Assembly (NCBI GenBank): GCA_022495005.1
Contig: JAGYXB010001409.1
Location: 1-64,000, forward strand
From: Rhyacophila brunnea
Lineage: Eukaryota; Arthropoda; Insecta; Trichoptera; Rhyacophilidae
DNA length: 64,000 nt
Direction of reading: 5' to 3'
Position numbers and translations under genes: made by a program. The stretch's first letter is position 1, and the number at the start of each line of letters is the position of its first letter. Shown here piece by piece: positions 14,201 to 25,800 of the stretch. The notes under the pieces were generated by a model. The model was given only the letters and a program-made list of their open reading frames with translations. It was not told where the DNA came from and made no database searches.

Positions 14201-17200
14201 TACCCATACTCAGTATGTGTGGCCCAATAAACTTGTTCCAAAAAACTTGTGATGACATCATCGCGAGTCGCTCGCCAGTTGGTAGACTTTCAACACTATT
14301 AACATTAAATGCGCGTGAGCGAGATAGCACATGAAAACAATAGTATATTTTAATTTATTAGTCTATGCATTGGAATGTATGAACAATAGGTCATAAATTT
14401 TGTGTCGTAGCACAGTGGTGAGATGATGCACAGGCTTGGCTCAACACATGTTTAAAATAAAACAAAAAATCACTGTTATTCATTTTTGTTAACAAGAATA
14501 ATATTATAACCTAACAGAAAAACAACTCATAAAATTAAAATGTGTTCAAAATTTTATAATAAATGGGACATTTCAAAAAGCCGAGCACAGTGTATTTTTA
14601 GCGATTCTATTGAATCTGATATTTCAAATACTAATATGGAGTTGGTTATAGTTCCGTTGAGTATGAGACTTATGTCTCATACACATGCCAAACGCTCTAT
14701 ATAGTATTCCAAATACTAGTAAGTATTTTGGAACAAGTTTCAATACTAAGTATTTTTTTTATACTGGTAGTAAGTATACTTAGTCTTCAAAATCGACCAG
14801 TTTTCCCACCTCTAGTAGGAACTGATAATTATTTCAAATTTAAAAAAAGAAGTAACGCATTAATTATTATGAACGAAATATACAATTGAAAATATTCATT
14901 TACCGCATAGCATAGTTAGGACTGCGATCGAAACTCGCAGGTTTGTTTGGATTATAGATCTCTTTGGTTACGTGTAACAGTGACTTTAAATACATCTCCA
15001 AACTAACTTTTTGAGATTAGATCACTAGTATCACGGATTCAAATGTCATCTTGTAAATATACATATTTATTTATTCTCTTATTAGTGAGTCTGGTGCAAT
15101 GTCAACGTGTTGGCGTATAAAGTCGTGGGTTTCGGATTTCAATAATTCATTTCTCATAAAACAAAAGTCTGTTATGAAATCCTTTGTAAGACGGCAAAGA
15201 TCCGCATCGGATTGTAGAGCCAATTAAAAAAAAAATTGTATAGTATGCATGAAAAAGGTGGTGGATTTGGATTAGAAATTTCCAGTGTCTTATATCATAC
15301 TAATTGTGAATGTTGAATATTGAAAAATTACAGCCACTGACCCAAAATTAGGAATATTGAAAGTCCAATATTTCATACAACTCTCGCGTGTTCAGTATGA
15401 AATGTTAGACTACAACCATATTTAGTGCTGGTGATACTAATTCATAGAATATTTTTGCAAATATTTCTATCACTGAATTGAAAGGTTAGTTTGCAATCCA
15501 TTAATTGGTTGTTTCCTTCTGCAGGTTCAAAATAATAAGCAGCAAATTAGTTCCCTGAAGAGAAAAACGTCGGAAAGCATCGACGACCTCCGACCTGGCG
15601 AAGTCAACTCTAAACTGAATGCGCGCTGGACTAATGATGAGCTGCTTCTGGCTGTGCAAGGAGTTAGGAAATACGGTAGTACACTTTTTTTTACATATTA
15701 ATTGTGATCTTATAATATATTTATTGCAGGTTTGTTTTTTGATTGTAACAAGTTCACCCACTTGGTATCAAAACTAAGAGGAGGGTTTGGTAAATATAAA
15801 TCCATTCATTCCAAGAGATACTGTAAACTAAGTAATGGGCGAGAGAAGTCATTCATGAGCACAAAAAAATACATGTTTTACAATGTGTTGTGTTGTGCAA
15901 GGACCCGATGGGTTCGGCAAATGGCTGATGACCATCCATCGTAAGAAAAGAACTCCTCTGTTGAGATCCATATGGTCCACTGAAAAGCCAACATGGTAGA
16001 TTACTAATATGGTTGTGCAGAAATTAGGTTCAACACTTTAAATAGGTACCTAGTTAAGTATCCAGATTTTCTAATCCAGGTATTTTGGGAATAGTATTTT
16101 TGAAATGCTGGTAATACAATTTTTCAATACCGGGATTCCGATATTAGTATTTTTTTCAATCCCGTAATTAAGGGATTATCTGTTCAAGATTCACTCTAAC
16201 ACTAAGACAATATTTAAGCATTATTGTACCTGCTATTTTGATGAAAGTAATGTTTACTGCATTTGGCATATAAAGACTAAAATGTTATTTATTGAATTTA
16301 TTTAAATATATTATTATTTATTTCAAAACCAACTGACTACTTAAAAGGAAAAAAATGGATTTTTAATAAAATTTACACCCTTAGTTCATAGAACATAGTT
16401 ATGTTTTTTTTAGATAAAAAATTAAATCCCGGGATTCCAATATTTTTAATCCAGTGATTTCAAACGTCAACCAGAATTCGAGGATTACAAACGCTAGCAT
16501 GTACTTTTAAAATTTAGGAATTTAAAAATGAAAATGTTGTTTCCATATTTTTTTATACACAAATTAATGCACTCATTGTCTCCATATGATCGCACGAAAA
16601 CTGGCTGGATCGAAAAACTAATCAAGTTCATCTGAAGGCAAGGGAAGGGACAGAGAAAGAGAAGAATGAAAGGAGCTATGGGTAGGTTTTCATCTACAAT
16701 GGGCTAACTCCAACAGATACAAAAATGATATATTTTTGTTATCGTTTTGTAGATGGCTTATAACATGTTGAACTAACAAAAACTCCATTTCAATCTTATT
16801 CAATTTAATTTCTCTCGGTTCTGAAAGAATAATTTTAACTAATAGCACAATATTATAATAGTCGAATTTCACTATTGTTTATTTTAGGCAAAGACTTCCA
16901 AGCGATAGCCGAGACAATTGGCACAAAGACGGAATCGCACATGCGGACATTCTGGGCGACGTACCGGCGTCGGTACAATCTGGACTCTGTGCTAAAGGAG
17001 TGGGACGCTGAGAAGGGCGGCACCCCCTCTTCCTCCTCCTCTACACAGCCTCTCTCTCCTTCTAATTCTGTCACAGCCACCGATGCCACGCCCGCACACG
17101 ATGGGAGCAATGGTAACATCAGTTTTCACTTTACCTTTACTGTAGACTTGAGCAAACAGGCAGGTGTAGAAGGGCTTTTTTGTGTTTCATCAAAACCAGA

Positions 17201-18402
17201 CTTTGGTGCTTTATTTTCTCTACCTCTACCTTTTTTCAATATCCGAACAATAAAAATACTGCAGATTTTTTGCCTCTACATTCTTATCTTGAATCTGGAT
17301 AGTCACAATCATAATCGCTATATCAACATGTTGCCGGGAAACAGGTTGAATATTCATATAATTTTAGATTGAGAATATGCAGAGTTACTAAGTAGATAAC
17401 TGATGATATTATGCAGATATTAGTATTTATATTTAGTTTTGAAATATAATTAATTTTTAATGTATGTAATCATGGTATTTTTTTTTATCTATCTATTAGG
17501 AGAGTAAATGTTAGTGATGATTCTCTTGAAAAAATCAATAGAAAGTATCTATTAGTCAACAGGTTGTGTGATTTTTACCAGTGTACTATGTTTTGTGTAA
17601 ATCATTAAAACTCACCCCATCCCGGTGTTGTTTATGACTGCGACAGGACGTCGCAGTGTGTAAAGTATTAACATGGACATTGAATATTGGATATGTTTAA
17701 TATGTCTTCTCCCTGCCTCGCACTCTTACACATTGTCATGTTTTCTTTTATGCATTACATATAAATCAAGACTTAAGTTTATAAGGTAATAATGTATTGT
17801 TGTTTTTGTGATTAGGAAATGGTGCTACAGCGATGGATGAAGGCCCAGACGCGTCCGCCAACAGCACCAACGGTTCTGGAGGGGCTATTGGTACCAGCTC
17901 CACACCCCTCCCTGCCAAAGACGATAAGGTTGGTTCACAGGATATTAATCTTAACAATATTATTCATTGACGGATTAACTGACCCGTTTGACTATTCTAA
18001 TTCAAACAATTTTTAAATTTGAAACGATTCTTAATTGAATGATTTTTTGAACTTGACAACTTATTTTGATGGCTCCCACGAAGAGGCAAATGTTTCAGAT
18101 TTGGAAAACAATGGGTCTTAGTTAGTATTTAATTAAGGTGAAGCATAATAGTCACTAGTGATATCTAGTGACAGAATTACAAAACATTCAATAACATAAG
18201 AAAGGGTCAAGAAATCGTTGGGATCCCGCGATTGCAAACCTTATCAACAGCTTTAAACCCTCGTATTTAGCCTGACTAAAACTCTCTTCTCCTTGCAATT
18301 CAGATGGAGGTTGACAGTGAAGGATGCGCGTTGGGATCCATCGCCGAGCAGGGCGGAGCACCCACCACCCCCTCCAAACCCCCGGCCAAGTCTGCCAAAT
18401 GA
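8044..18402 (+). CDS. CoREST: CoREST (REST corepressor), C-terminal five exons, 5' part outside the window
   Basis: CoREST scaffolds the LSD1/KDM1A-HDAC1/2 corepressor in the nucleus: its linker helix pairs with the LSD1 tower and its SANT2 domain contacts nucleosomal DNA. Exons joined here: 8044-8299, 15525-15675, 16888-17112, 17816-17928 and 18304-18402. Together they give 280 residues before the stop, and all junctions are GT/AG and keep frame. Visible in order: an RRTGSMRP segment, a basic stretch, the [10 protein letters not shown] motif, the linker [11 protein letters not shown] continuing into [14 protein letters not shown], the SANT2 domain ([14 protein letters not shown] to [13 protein letters not shown]), and a Ser/Thr/Pro/Gly-rich tail. 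ELM2 and SANT1 are not in the window and must lie upstream of position 1. The exons are much more GC-rich than their introns. CFAP61 starts 4.3 kb downstream on the same strand. Identification rests on recalled family similarity; I am confident of it. Confidence 0.9.
9895..10250. repeat. inverted-repeat, tRNA-like repeat
   Basis: The left arm contains ATAATTTGAAAACATCTCAT and ends near GACACCC; the right arm mirrors it with GGGTGTCAT, then AAACGTTTTCAAATTAT. The right arm starts with GGTTCAAGTCC, a tRNA B box. The same right-arm sequence is found on the minus strand at 63220-63440. Confidence 0.65.
10888..11862. mobile_element. hAT-like MITE (CAGTGGCGA family) carrying a nested TA-target MITE
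   Basis: The termini CAGTGGCGAAGGGTGGAGGT and CTCCACCCCTCGCCACTG enclose the family's internal sequence, which is interrupted at its GTCAAATG-TA-TTTG site by another element (10963-11493). Confidence 0.8.
10963..11493. mobile_element. TA-target MITE (CAGTYGAAYTYGGTTATTACGA family), nested
   Basis: The left end CAGTTGAATTTGGTTATTAC is mirrored by GTAATAACAAAATTCGACTG. It is flanked by TA on both sides, and uninterrupted copies of the host element read straight through this TA. TA duplication and the TIR type suggest a Tc1/mariner/pogo-mobilised element. Confidence 0.82.
12476..13024. mobile_element. piggyBac-like non-autonomous element
   Basis: It starts CCCTTTACTGCATGA and ends TTATGCAGTAAAGGG, an inverted repeat directly flanked by TTAA on both sides (12472-12475 and 13025-13028). 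TTAA duplication plus CCC-starting ends are the piggyBac hallmark. The 549-bp interior has no transposase. Confidence 0.82.
13140..13400. mobile_element. decayed DNA transposon 5' part, shared with 62333
   Basis: TTGGCGTCCGAGAAATATGT, then TCTTAAATCGTGTAAAGATA, ATAACATTAAATGGACGCAT and TTTTTAGACCATGCGTCAGC, all match 62390-62690 with substitutions. No TIR resolved. Confidence 0.5.
14145..14814. mobile_element. hAT-like element (TAGAGGTG family), copy 1
   Basis: The ends TAGAGGTGAGTTGGAAATAC and AGTTTTCCCACCTCTA are flanked by octamers GTAGAAAC and GTAGGAAC (7 of 8 identical). Strongly similar to 37612-38372 in the opposite orientation. Open frames here are by-products of the repeat, as shown by the same frame in the second copy. 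Confidence 0.85.
15525..15675 (+). CDS. CoREST: CoREST exon b: linker helix and first half of SANT2
   Basis: A good acceptor (TTTCCTTCTGCAG) is followed in phase 0 by [14 protein letters not shown], the coiled linker that binds the LSD1 tower, then an acidic spacer and [19 protein letters not shown], helix 1 of the SANT2 fold with its conserved Trp. The exon ends one base into a Gly codon before donor GTAGTA. Confidence 0.9.
15893..15985 (+). repeat. SINE 3' fragment in the CoREST intron
   Basis: GACCCGATGGGTTCGGCAAA, then TGGCTGATGACCATCCATCG, is a diverged match to the SINE body (GGACCTAATAGGTTGAGCAAGTGGCTGACATCCATTTC in the other copies, in part). The overlapping 70-codon open frame is not a gene. 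Confidence 0.55.
16888..17112 (+). CDS. CoREST: CoREST exon c: second half of SANT2 and start of the low-complexity tail
   Basis: After acceptor TTTTAG the frame gives [15 protein letters not shown], then [18 protein letters not shown], helices 2-3 of SANT2. A Ser/Thr/Pro-rich tail follows. It ends one base into a Gly codon at donor GTAACA. The open frame continues into the intron to 17372, but the sequence there turns AT-rich and non-conserved, so I treat that part as intron. Confidence 0.9.
17816..17928 (+). CDS. CoREST: CoREST exon d: Gly/Ser/Thr-rich tail
   Basis: The exon continues the frame from exon c (split Gly codon) into a low-complexity acidic and Ser/Gly-rich segment, [19 protein letters not shown], ending in a Lys codon at donor GTTGGT. 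No domain is visible. It is assigned by frame continuity, GC content and position between exon c and the stop exon. Confidence 0.75.
18304..18402 (+). CDS. CoREST: CoREST exon e: C-terminus and stop
   Basis: Acceptor TTGCAATTCAG is followed in phase 0 by [11 protein letters not shown], then a Pro/Lys-rich end ([11 protein letters not shown]) and TGA at 18400-18402. A short basic, proline-rich terminus like this is plausible for CoREST but has no recognised domain. Confidence 0.75.
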   Translation: MEVDSEGCALGSIAEQGGAPTTPSKPPAKSAK

Positions 18403-21400
18403 TCTCTGGCTCATCACTCTTCTCTGACTTAAATTATCATGTATCCGTGTAACTAATGAAAATAACAATAGTTAACTTCATACCATTTCACCCAGGAATA
18501 TGCAGAATCTTAAATACAATATAAAGCACATAATACTTTGAAATGAATAGCCTCACATGTGTTTGAGATCCCATGGCCGTAACTGAAGCATTTTACTGCA
18601 AAATGGTTTTGTCTATGTCATGTAACATGAAGAAATATATTTACACCACATAAATATGTACACTAGTTGTTTAAACTACCTAAAAATTGAAAACTACCCT
18701 TTTGTCGATGATTAATGTACAAGTTTTGTCAAAATTACCATTGATTATTAATTTATTAAAGCGTTTGACAGTGCAAATATTATGTAATATTAATTTAATG
18801 AGGCATATTCTTTTATTATAATATTATTAATTTATTATACAGTCTTTGTCGGATCGTATTCTAGTATTGCTGGGTTATTCAACTCACTGCACTCTACCTA
18901 TTCAAGGTCACATTACATTATACAACCTTAAATAATTAACATGTGAGTGATGTTTTGTCACGGGACGTGGCATTTATGTACTGAAAAATTTCTTCACATT
19001 CCTAATTAATATTCATGAATTATATTTCATAACAATTTATTTCTTTACATAATTTAGTTGTATCGTGACAGGAATACTAACTTTTGAAATTATATGATGG
19101 CATATCTATATAGTATTTTAATATTTGTTTCATTCTAATTTTATAGTGGACTTTTAAATGTTTTTTTATTCACTTAAGGGATATTAATATTTTATTGTGG
19201 CAATTACTTTAGTCTTGTCAAAAATTTTCAAATTTAGAATTCCGGTATAAATACTAAAAAGTAGCATTTTACTGTCCAGCTAGGCCAAAGTGGAGATTTT
19301 TATTTAAATAAAATTTATATCATGCATTAATATGATGATGATTGAGCTAGCCACGATGAAAATAAATGATGTCTGGATCGGTGCGGTAATTAAGAGATAA
19401 TTAATATTCGGAATGTACAAATCGATATTAGGGTGTTGCCGACACTACGCGAAGTCATAAATTTTCAATGCAATATTGTAACTTATTTTTATGATTATCA
19501 CTCGTAAGGTTCCTTATAATTAGCAGATAGTTGTGAAATAATACATTATTAATCTTAAAATATATTTAATTTTGGTTAATCATTAACCGCCGCTACGTCT
19601 GTGCGTGAGGAATGTTCCAGACTTTCTTCTCAACGGAGACACTCGTTTTTCTATGTAAAGTTAGGCTTAGGGAAAATTATACGACATAGTTTATAAGCTG
19701 ATTACTTAGTATAATTAGGTATTGTAATTCCGGAATTAGTGAGAGCATGAAATTTCACCTGAATTTATTTTTCAGTTTTCATGAAAAAATTTAATTTTGT
19801 ACTCAATACCAATATTTTTTCCTGTTTCCGCAATCCAAAAAAAATCAATTTATTTCAAGATTTACCCTTAATTTATTTGTTTTAAAACAATATTTAAGCT
19901 ATCGACCCCATCATTATGACGAAAGGAAATTAAAATCCATGATATTTTAAATAACAAAAATAATATGATAATTAACAAAACAAGTACATGTTAGTTTGTA
20001 AACATTTTTTTTACACTAGCCATTTTCACTAAGCTTAATTTTTTCAGATAAAAAATTAGTAATTTCAGAAATTATATAAATTACCAAGATTAGCATTTTC
20101 AAATTGAGTAGAATTCGGTATTCCGAGATTGCAAGCCCTATTATTAATTAAAGCCATTTAAAATTCAACAGTTTCTTTACATTTTATAATAATATATTAC
20201 ATTGCAAATGTTATTACGTAACAACATAATATTATTTCCAACAGTTTAGCATCTAAATATTATTGGAAAGCCATAAATACTAATGTCATGCAATAATTTC
20301 AATCCACTGCATGTCATACAATTTTTCTTGAGTGATTTAGGTATGAAATTACATAATATTTATAATAATTATTGACCTACTAGAATTTAATGCCTATTTA
20401 ATGAATAGGACCTTTATAAAATATACTAATATCACTTCATTACATTGTTAAATAATATAAACAAGAATCGCGAATGAATATATTTATTACATTCATGCTA
20501 TTATAGAAGGTAGACCTAAGTTTACATCAAAATAAAAGTGGAATTTCTTTCACTCTTCAAAGTTGATTTCGTTGGCTAATTCGCTTTTCAAAATTTTACC
20601 AATGAAAATGCCATTGTCTTGTTATTAAAAGAAGGAGAATGCGTAACAAAATGTTGAATTGTAAATAATTTCGTTAGATATATAGTATAAAAATCTATTC
20701 TTATGAACATATCACCTAACTGTATTACGTATGCCACAAGATAATCAAAACTAACTCATATACGATTATCTGCTGCCGGTTTTTATTTGTCGATATTTGT
20801 AATGACAACATTATTTTAAAATATGCAATTATAATTCACGTAGAGACCTACAAACTTATCTGTAGAATGGGCAAAAATGGAATTACGAACTACCATAGGA
20901 CGCTATTTTGAAAATTTCATTTGAATATCAGATTTTGTCCAGTTACGAGTCTTAATTGGGTAGTTTTCGACAGTGGCTCCCTCATCCCATTATTCAGATA
21001 AGTTTGTAGGTCTGTAATATGCTTAATAAATCAGACTGCCAGTTTTATGTGTGGTCGTAATATTTTAAATTTAGAATACACTCTGCAGTCACCGCTTGGT
21101 AAATATGAAAGTAAGCTAAGCTGTAGAGATTTTTTTTTTTTACATTTTGTGGCTGTAGGTTTAAGTATATTCAGGCATTTCTGTTGTATAAATAATTTTT
21201 AATAAAATATTTCTAATTCTAACTTAATTTTGTTAATTTAGACTTGAATGGGGTAATCAAAACTTAGACTGAATATTATTATTTGTAAGTGTGAAATATT
21301 GAGAAGTGACTGCGTCGTCAAAGGTATCTATCTACACGAGTTTGCCTTTGAAATTAATTTTAATTAATGGCCTGAAACTGGCGACAAAATGTGGGATTAC

Positions 21401-22712
21401 TGAAATTCTGTATTGATGTGAATTTACTGACGTTAGGTGTAACTTCATTAGGACTTTAGAACTAGGAAGTCTATGTCAGTAAAATTAGTAAAACGATGAT
21501 ACGAAAAGAATAATGTCGCATTCGGTTCTGTCGATTTTCTTGTTGACCGAGAAATTATAACGATGGATGTATGTTACGATTCTTCATCAAACTAAATAAA
21601 AATTAGTAAACATGATTAAATTACCTATGCGCTTGCTTAGTCCATAAGAAAAGCATTGTCTTTTGTCAGATTTTACATAATTTATGATCACCTCTCCATA
21701 ATTCCTCTCTTATAATCATGAATCAGTGAATATTTTGTATCTTCTTGTACTGTAAAAGTATTTCAAAGTCCGTACTTGGATACTTTTAAAGTATGTTAAT
21801 ATTATGAATAAAATATTGCCACATTAAAATTTTGCAAACCTCAGTTTGCGGTTCTCAACCACTCTTATACAAGAGATGACTCGTAGTACATATGTGGATA
21901 ATTTATGAAATGTGCAGGATAAAATTTTAACAACCAAAAGTACTGATTATTTTGGAGTTGCCGCAACTCTTGAGTAACTAGTGTGAAGTGGGGTAAATGT
22001 ATATGTGTGCTGTGGCCCTTTGCTACCAGTCAAAATCGGTTTGTTAATATTTACTAGTTATTTTTGTTTGTGGTATTGAAATATTTCAGTTTTGGTGGTA
22101 CGCATTTGTCTAAAAGTTGAGATCCGCTGCTGTAGGACGTTATATATCTTTGACAAAGAAATTCAGTGAATTTTTCGTAATATAAAATATGGACTTATAG
22201 TAATATTATCAACTAAGTTTCTCTGCTATGATAGTATTTTCTTCTGGGATGTCAATTATTAATTTATTAGACATTCTGTGCAATATCTTATATGCACGTC
22301 GGATGTCTTGATTTTTATTAAAGTTTTTTATAGATTCACATAATTTTGTAATGTGTGTTATGTTATCACTAATATAATTTGTATATTTTCATAAACTTGA
22401 CTAGTAATCTATTAAAATTTATAGTCTATGATTCACACATTGTATTTTTTTTTTGTATTTATTTTTATAATGTGTAGTAGAGTAATCTATGACAATTAAA
22501 GCATATTATTTAATTGAAATTATTTTTTATTTATTGCTCATAGAGATTTCTATGATGTTATGTATAAATATATGGTATATCATTCTATTTTCAAAATTTG
22601 GATAAACAAGTTTGACAGCAGTTTGTTTTTTCTGACAAATGAGTACAATATAGTTATTAAATCAAAATACAATAGAATAAATTGTTATATAGCGATTGAT
22701 AAATTTGGTAAA
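18403..22712. other. intergenic CoREST-CFAP61 interval
   Basis: Includes the CoREST 3' UTR and the CFAP61 promoter. Strongly AT-rich with no open frame of interest. Possible poly(A) hexamers such as AATAAA at 19307 and 19361 cannot be ranked. A degenerate repeat with TTCCGGAATTAGTG and ATTCCGAGATTGCAAG occupies about 19725-20145. Confidence 0.6.
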
Positions 22713-22897
22713 ATGGGCACCAATAGAAAATTTTCTCTACATCCTGGTTTAGTGCCTGTCATTTTATCTGACAGTGAGGCATTTAGTGCGTTGGGTCAAT
22801 TGAAGAGAGCTGTAAAATCTGACGTTCCAGATATAGAAGCATTGATTACAGAAAATTGTCAAAGAATTTTCGGAGATGTCTCTTTGGCCGATATCAT
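22713..22897 (+). CDS. CFAP61: CFAP61 exon 1, start codon
   Basis: Residues 1-62. The frame is open back to 22560, but the upstream part is AT-rich and Ile/Tyr/Lys-rich with no similarity to the family. The ATG at 22713 (AAAATGG) starts a segment that matches the CFAP61 N-terminus (VPDIEALITENCQRIFG). The donor is GTAAGT at 22898. Confidence 0.85.
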
Positions 22898-25800
22898 GTA
22901 AGTTAATGCTTTCTATTTGTTAGCACCAAACAGTGTAATCTGCCTAAGCCAGTGGTGCACAACCTATTTGAAAGAAGGGCCAATTTGTCCATTTTCTAAT
23001 TTTTCACGGGCCGCAGTGGGTAAAAGTGTTAAAAAATAATAGTTGCATTCAGCTATTTAACTCAGGTGAATTTTCATTTGCATGGGTACGGATTATACAT
23101 AAATGCGAAGTGAATAATGTTTTGTATTAACAGACATAAACCGCAGATTATCTTAAGAAATAATAAATGTTACACATGTAAAATAAAAGACACCCACGGT
23201 GGCCGCGCGGCTTAAGCGTTGGGCTATAAAGCCGTGGGTCCCAGGTTCGAATCCTGGGTCTGGCAAGTACACATATTTTTCAATTTGTATGTGTCAGGGT
23301 ATGGACCTAATAGGTTGAGCAAGTGGCTGACATCCATTTCTCGTAAAAAAAAACTCCACTCTGTGGAGGCCCGTATGATCCTATCAGGATCGGACATGGT
23401 CGGGAAAAAAAAATTCCAATTACTCTCCACTCTGCATTACATACATGTATTTACACAATGGAAATTAGAATTTTGTCGTATTCAATAAAAATTTGGTGAT
23501 GAAGTACATGTTATTTTGGGCCACAATAAATGCCATTTTGGGCCACGGTTTGTGCATCACTGACCTTGACTCAGTTGCTATTTTTCTAGGTGTAAAATAA
23601 TATAACTTAGTGACACAATTTATTGCATTTTTCAGCAATTTTTCATATTTACCCATATGCCAATTTGATGTTACGGGGAAAGTGATTGGATTTATGGCAT
23701 TGGATGTCGTTCCCAACAATCCCAAAGCTGTTCAGATTGATTGGATTCCTTGGATACAAGTAATATTTGCGTGAGATATAATTTCTTTACAATTTAGGAT
23801 TGACAGATAACACGGCATTTTCGGAAAGAACTTGCCAACCCTATTTGAAATTTGGTATTCATATAGTCCAAAAATTTAACTTAGCCTAAAGATTGATACT
23901 TTTATTGATACACTGAACATCCATATAGAAAGTAAAGGGTTTCAGATTCAGATCCTGGGTCTGGCAAAGTTCACGTGATGTTTTTCAATGTATGTTTGGT
24001 TTCACAGCATGAATCCAATAGGTTGGGTAAGTGGCTAACATCCAGTTCTTGTAAAAAAAATGTTACGAAACCTCTTCATGAGGCGGCCAAGATCTACGCT
24101 GTTGAGCCAATAGAATTTGTATAGAAGGTTTTCCTTCAACATCTTGGCTGGTATTAATTTCCAAATGTAATTCTTTCTTTTAGTCAACACGAAGTCACCC
24201 CAAGAAATACATTATTCGTACACATGCTTTGCTGGGATGAGAAATTCAGTGGGATTTTTTTGAGGCACATCCTTGAATCTGTGTTTTTTAGTGACCCCTT
24301 CTTGCGTTTCATTATATTTGTGATGCCACCGAATGCACCACTTTGTAAGTATTTAAACTACAAGAAAATACCTACGTATAATTAGTTATTACCTACTGGA
24401 GAAATCTTGGAAAGAATCCTAGACCGAGTGGGCTTTGAACACTCATGTCTTTCACTTCCTGGGTGAGTTCTCCTGACCAATTAAGCTGGCGTCCCAAGTG
24501 TTTCACCTGAATAGTTTGTAAAATCTATACTATCTATATGAAGTCAGTAATGTCATCTTGATTTAAAATAGAAATACAGTCGAACTCGGTTATTACGATC
24601 ACGGATATAGCGAGATCTCGGATGTAATGAGGAAACATTCGTTGACATTTTAGTTTATGATTTTCTCCACACATTTATTCACTTATAACGAGCAACTTAT
24701 CGGATATAGCGAGCTAAAATATCGTCAAAAAATTTCTTAAAACTGTTTAATGTGTCAATCGTTTAAAAACATTTCGACCCTAAGCAATAAAATCTGTGAA
24801 AGTATGTGTTTGAATACTACTCGGCCCCAAAATTTTTCTAATAAGTATGTTTTAGAGGCTTAAATATTGTGTTTTTGAAAAGGTTTATTCCAAATAAAAT
24901 GTTATAGAATTTTTAGGATACTTATGGGTTCAAAATATCCTCTGAGGTGGTCTTATATTGTTTTGATAGCCAAGTACATTAAATGTTTGTAGATCAATCA
25001 AATTATTTTACCAAACTAATTGTGAAGTGATATTGGTATATGGGTTTGTACATGTAAACATAATATGTATCTAAATGCACTAATGTACATGTACAAGCTA
25101 CAAATTATCGGTATTATAGCGATTTTCATAAAGCTTCGCTCTACATTCAACGTGTGTCATTAAAAATCTGCGGCCTGTCGGATACTGCCATAGTAATATT
25201 GTGGGAAATAGAAAAGGTTAAATTATGGTCTTAAAAGATAACAATATTTTCACTCAAGTTTTTACTTCAAAAGTGTCATAATATTACGAACGAAGACATC
25301 AAAAGGGTGAGCAATACAAAATAAAACCACAATGCGCTCTCGCTATTGTTAAATACTACTTGTGAGATTCTTGAGAGAATTTATTATCTGTGACATTAGC
25401 ATCAACAGACAATTAAAAAATGAGTTAATTGGCCATATTGCACGCTGACTTCGGCAGACCATACCTTTACTGACACCAGGCACTTGCATTATTTTGTAGC
25501 AATCCAGAAATATGGCGTATCTCTGGTAAATCTTCTTTCAAGAGTAAACGCTCACAAATTTTGCAAATGTGAAGCATTACCATTTTTAAATGTGGCTCAC
25601 AGACCAAGGTTTTGTCCCAAATTGAAGGTGCGGAAAGCAGTGTGAGTATTATTTACTGTCTTGTATTTGTATAAATAAGATACTACTTCCAGTTCGCGCT
25701 ATACTACATTGAAGACTGGCGATAGTAGTCGGTGATTTTGTCTGCGTAATATACAGAAATAAAAAGTAGACATACAGAATGGAGAGATTATAGTGATTTG

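Larger units (their letters stand above)
8300..15524 (+). other. CoREST intron with nested transposons
   Basis: 7.2 kb between exons a and b. It holds the hAT-like, piggyBac-like, TA-target and tRNA-like repeats listed above; the rest is AT-rich with no supported gene. Confidence 0.75.

Noticed and set aside
14007..14334. Overlapping plus and minus open frames of about 105 codons
   Set aside because: They fall in a hAT-like element whose second copy (37612-38372) explains the conservation; no protein family match.
22560..22712. Upstream in-frame ATG for CFAP61
   Set aside because: AT-driven composition with no family similarity; the ATG at 22713 has better context and fits the known N-terminus.
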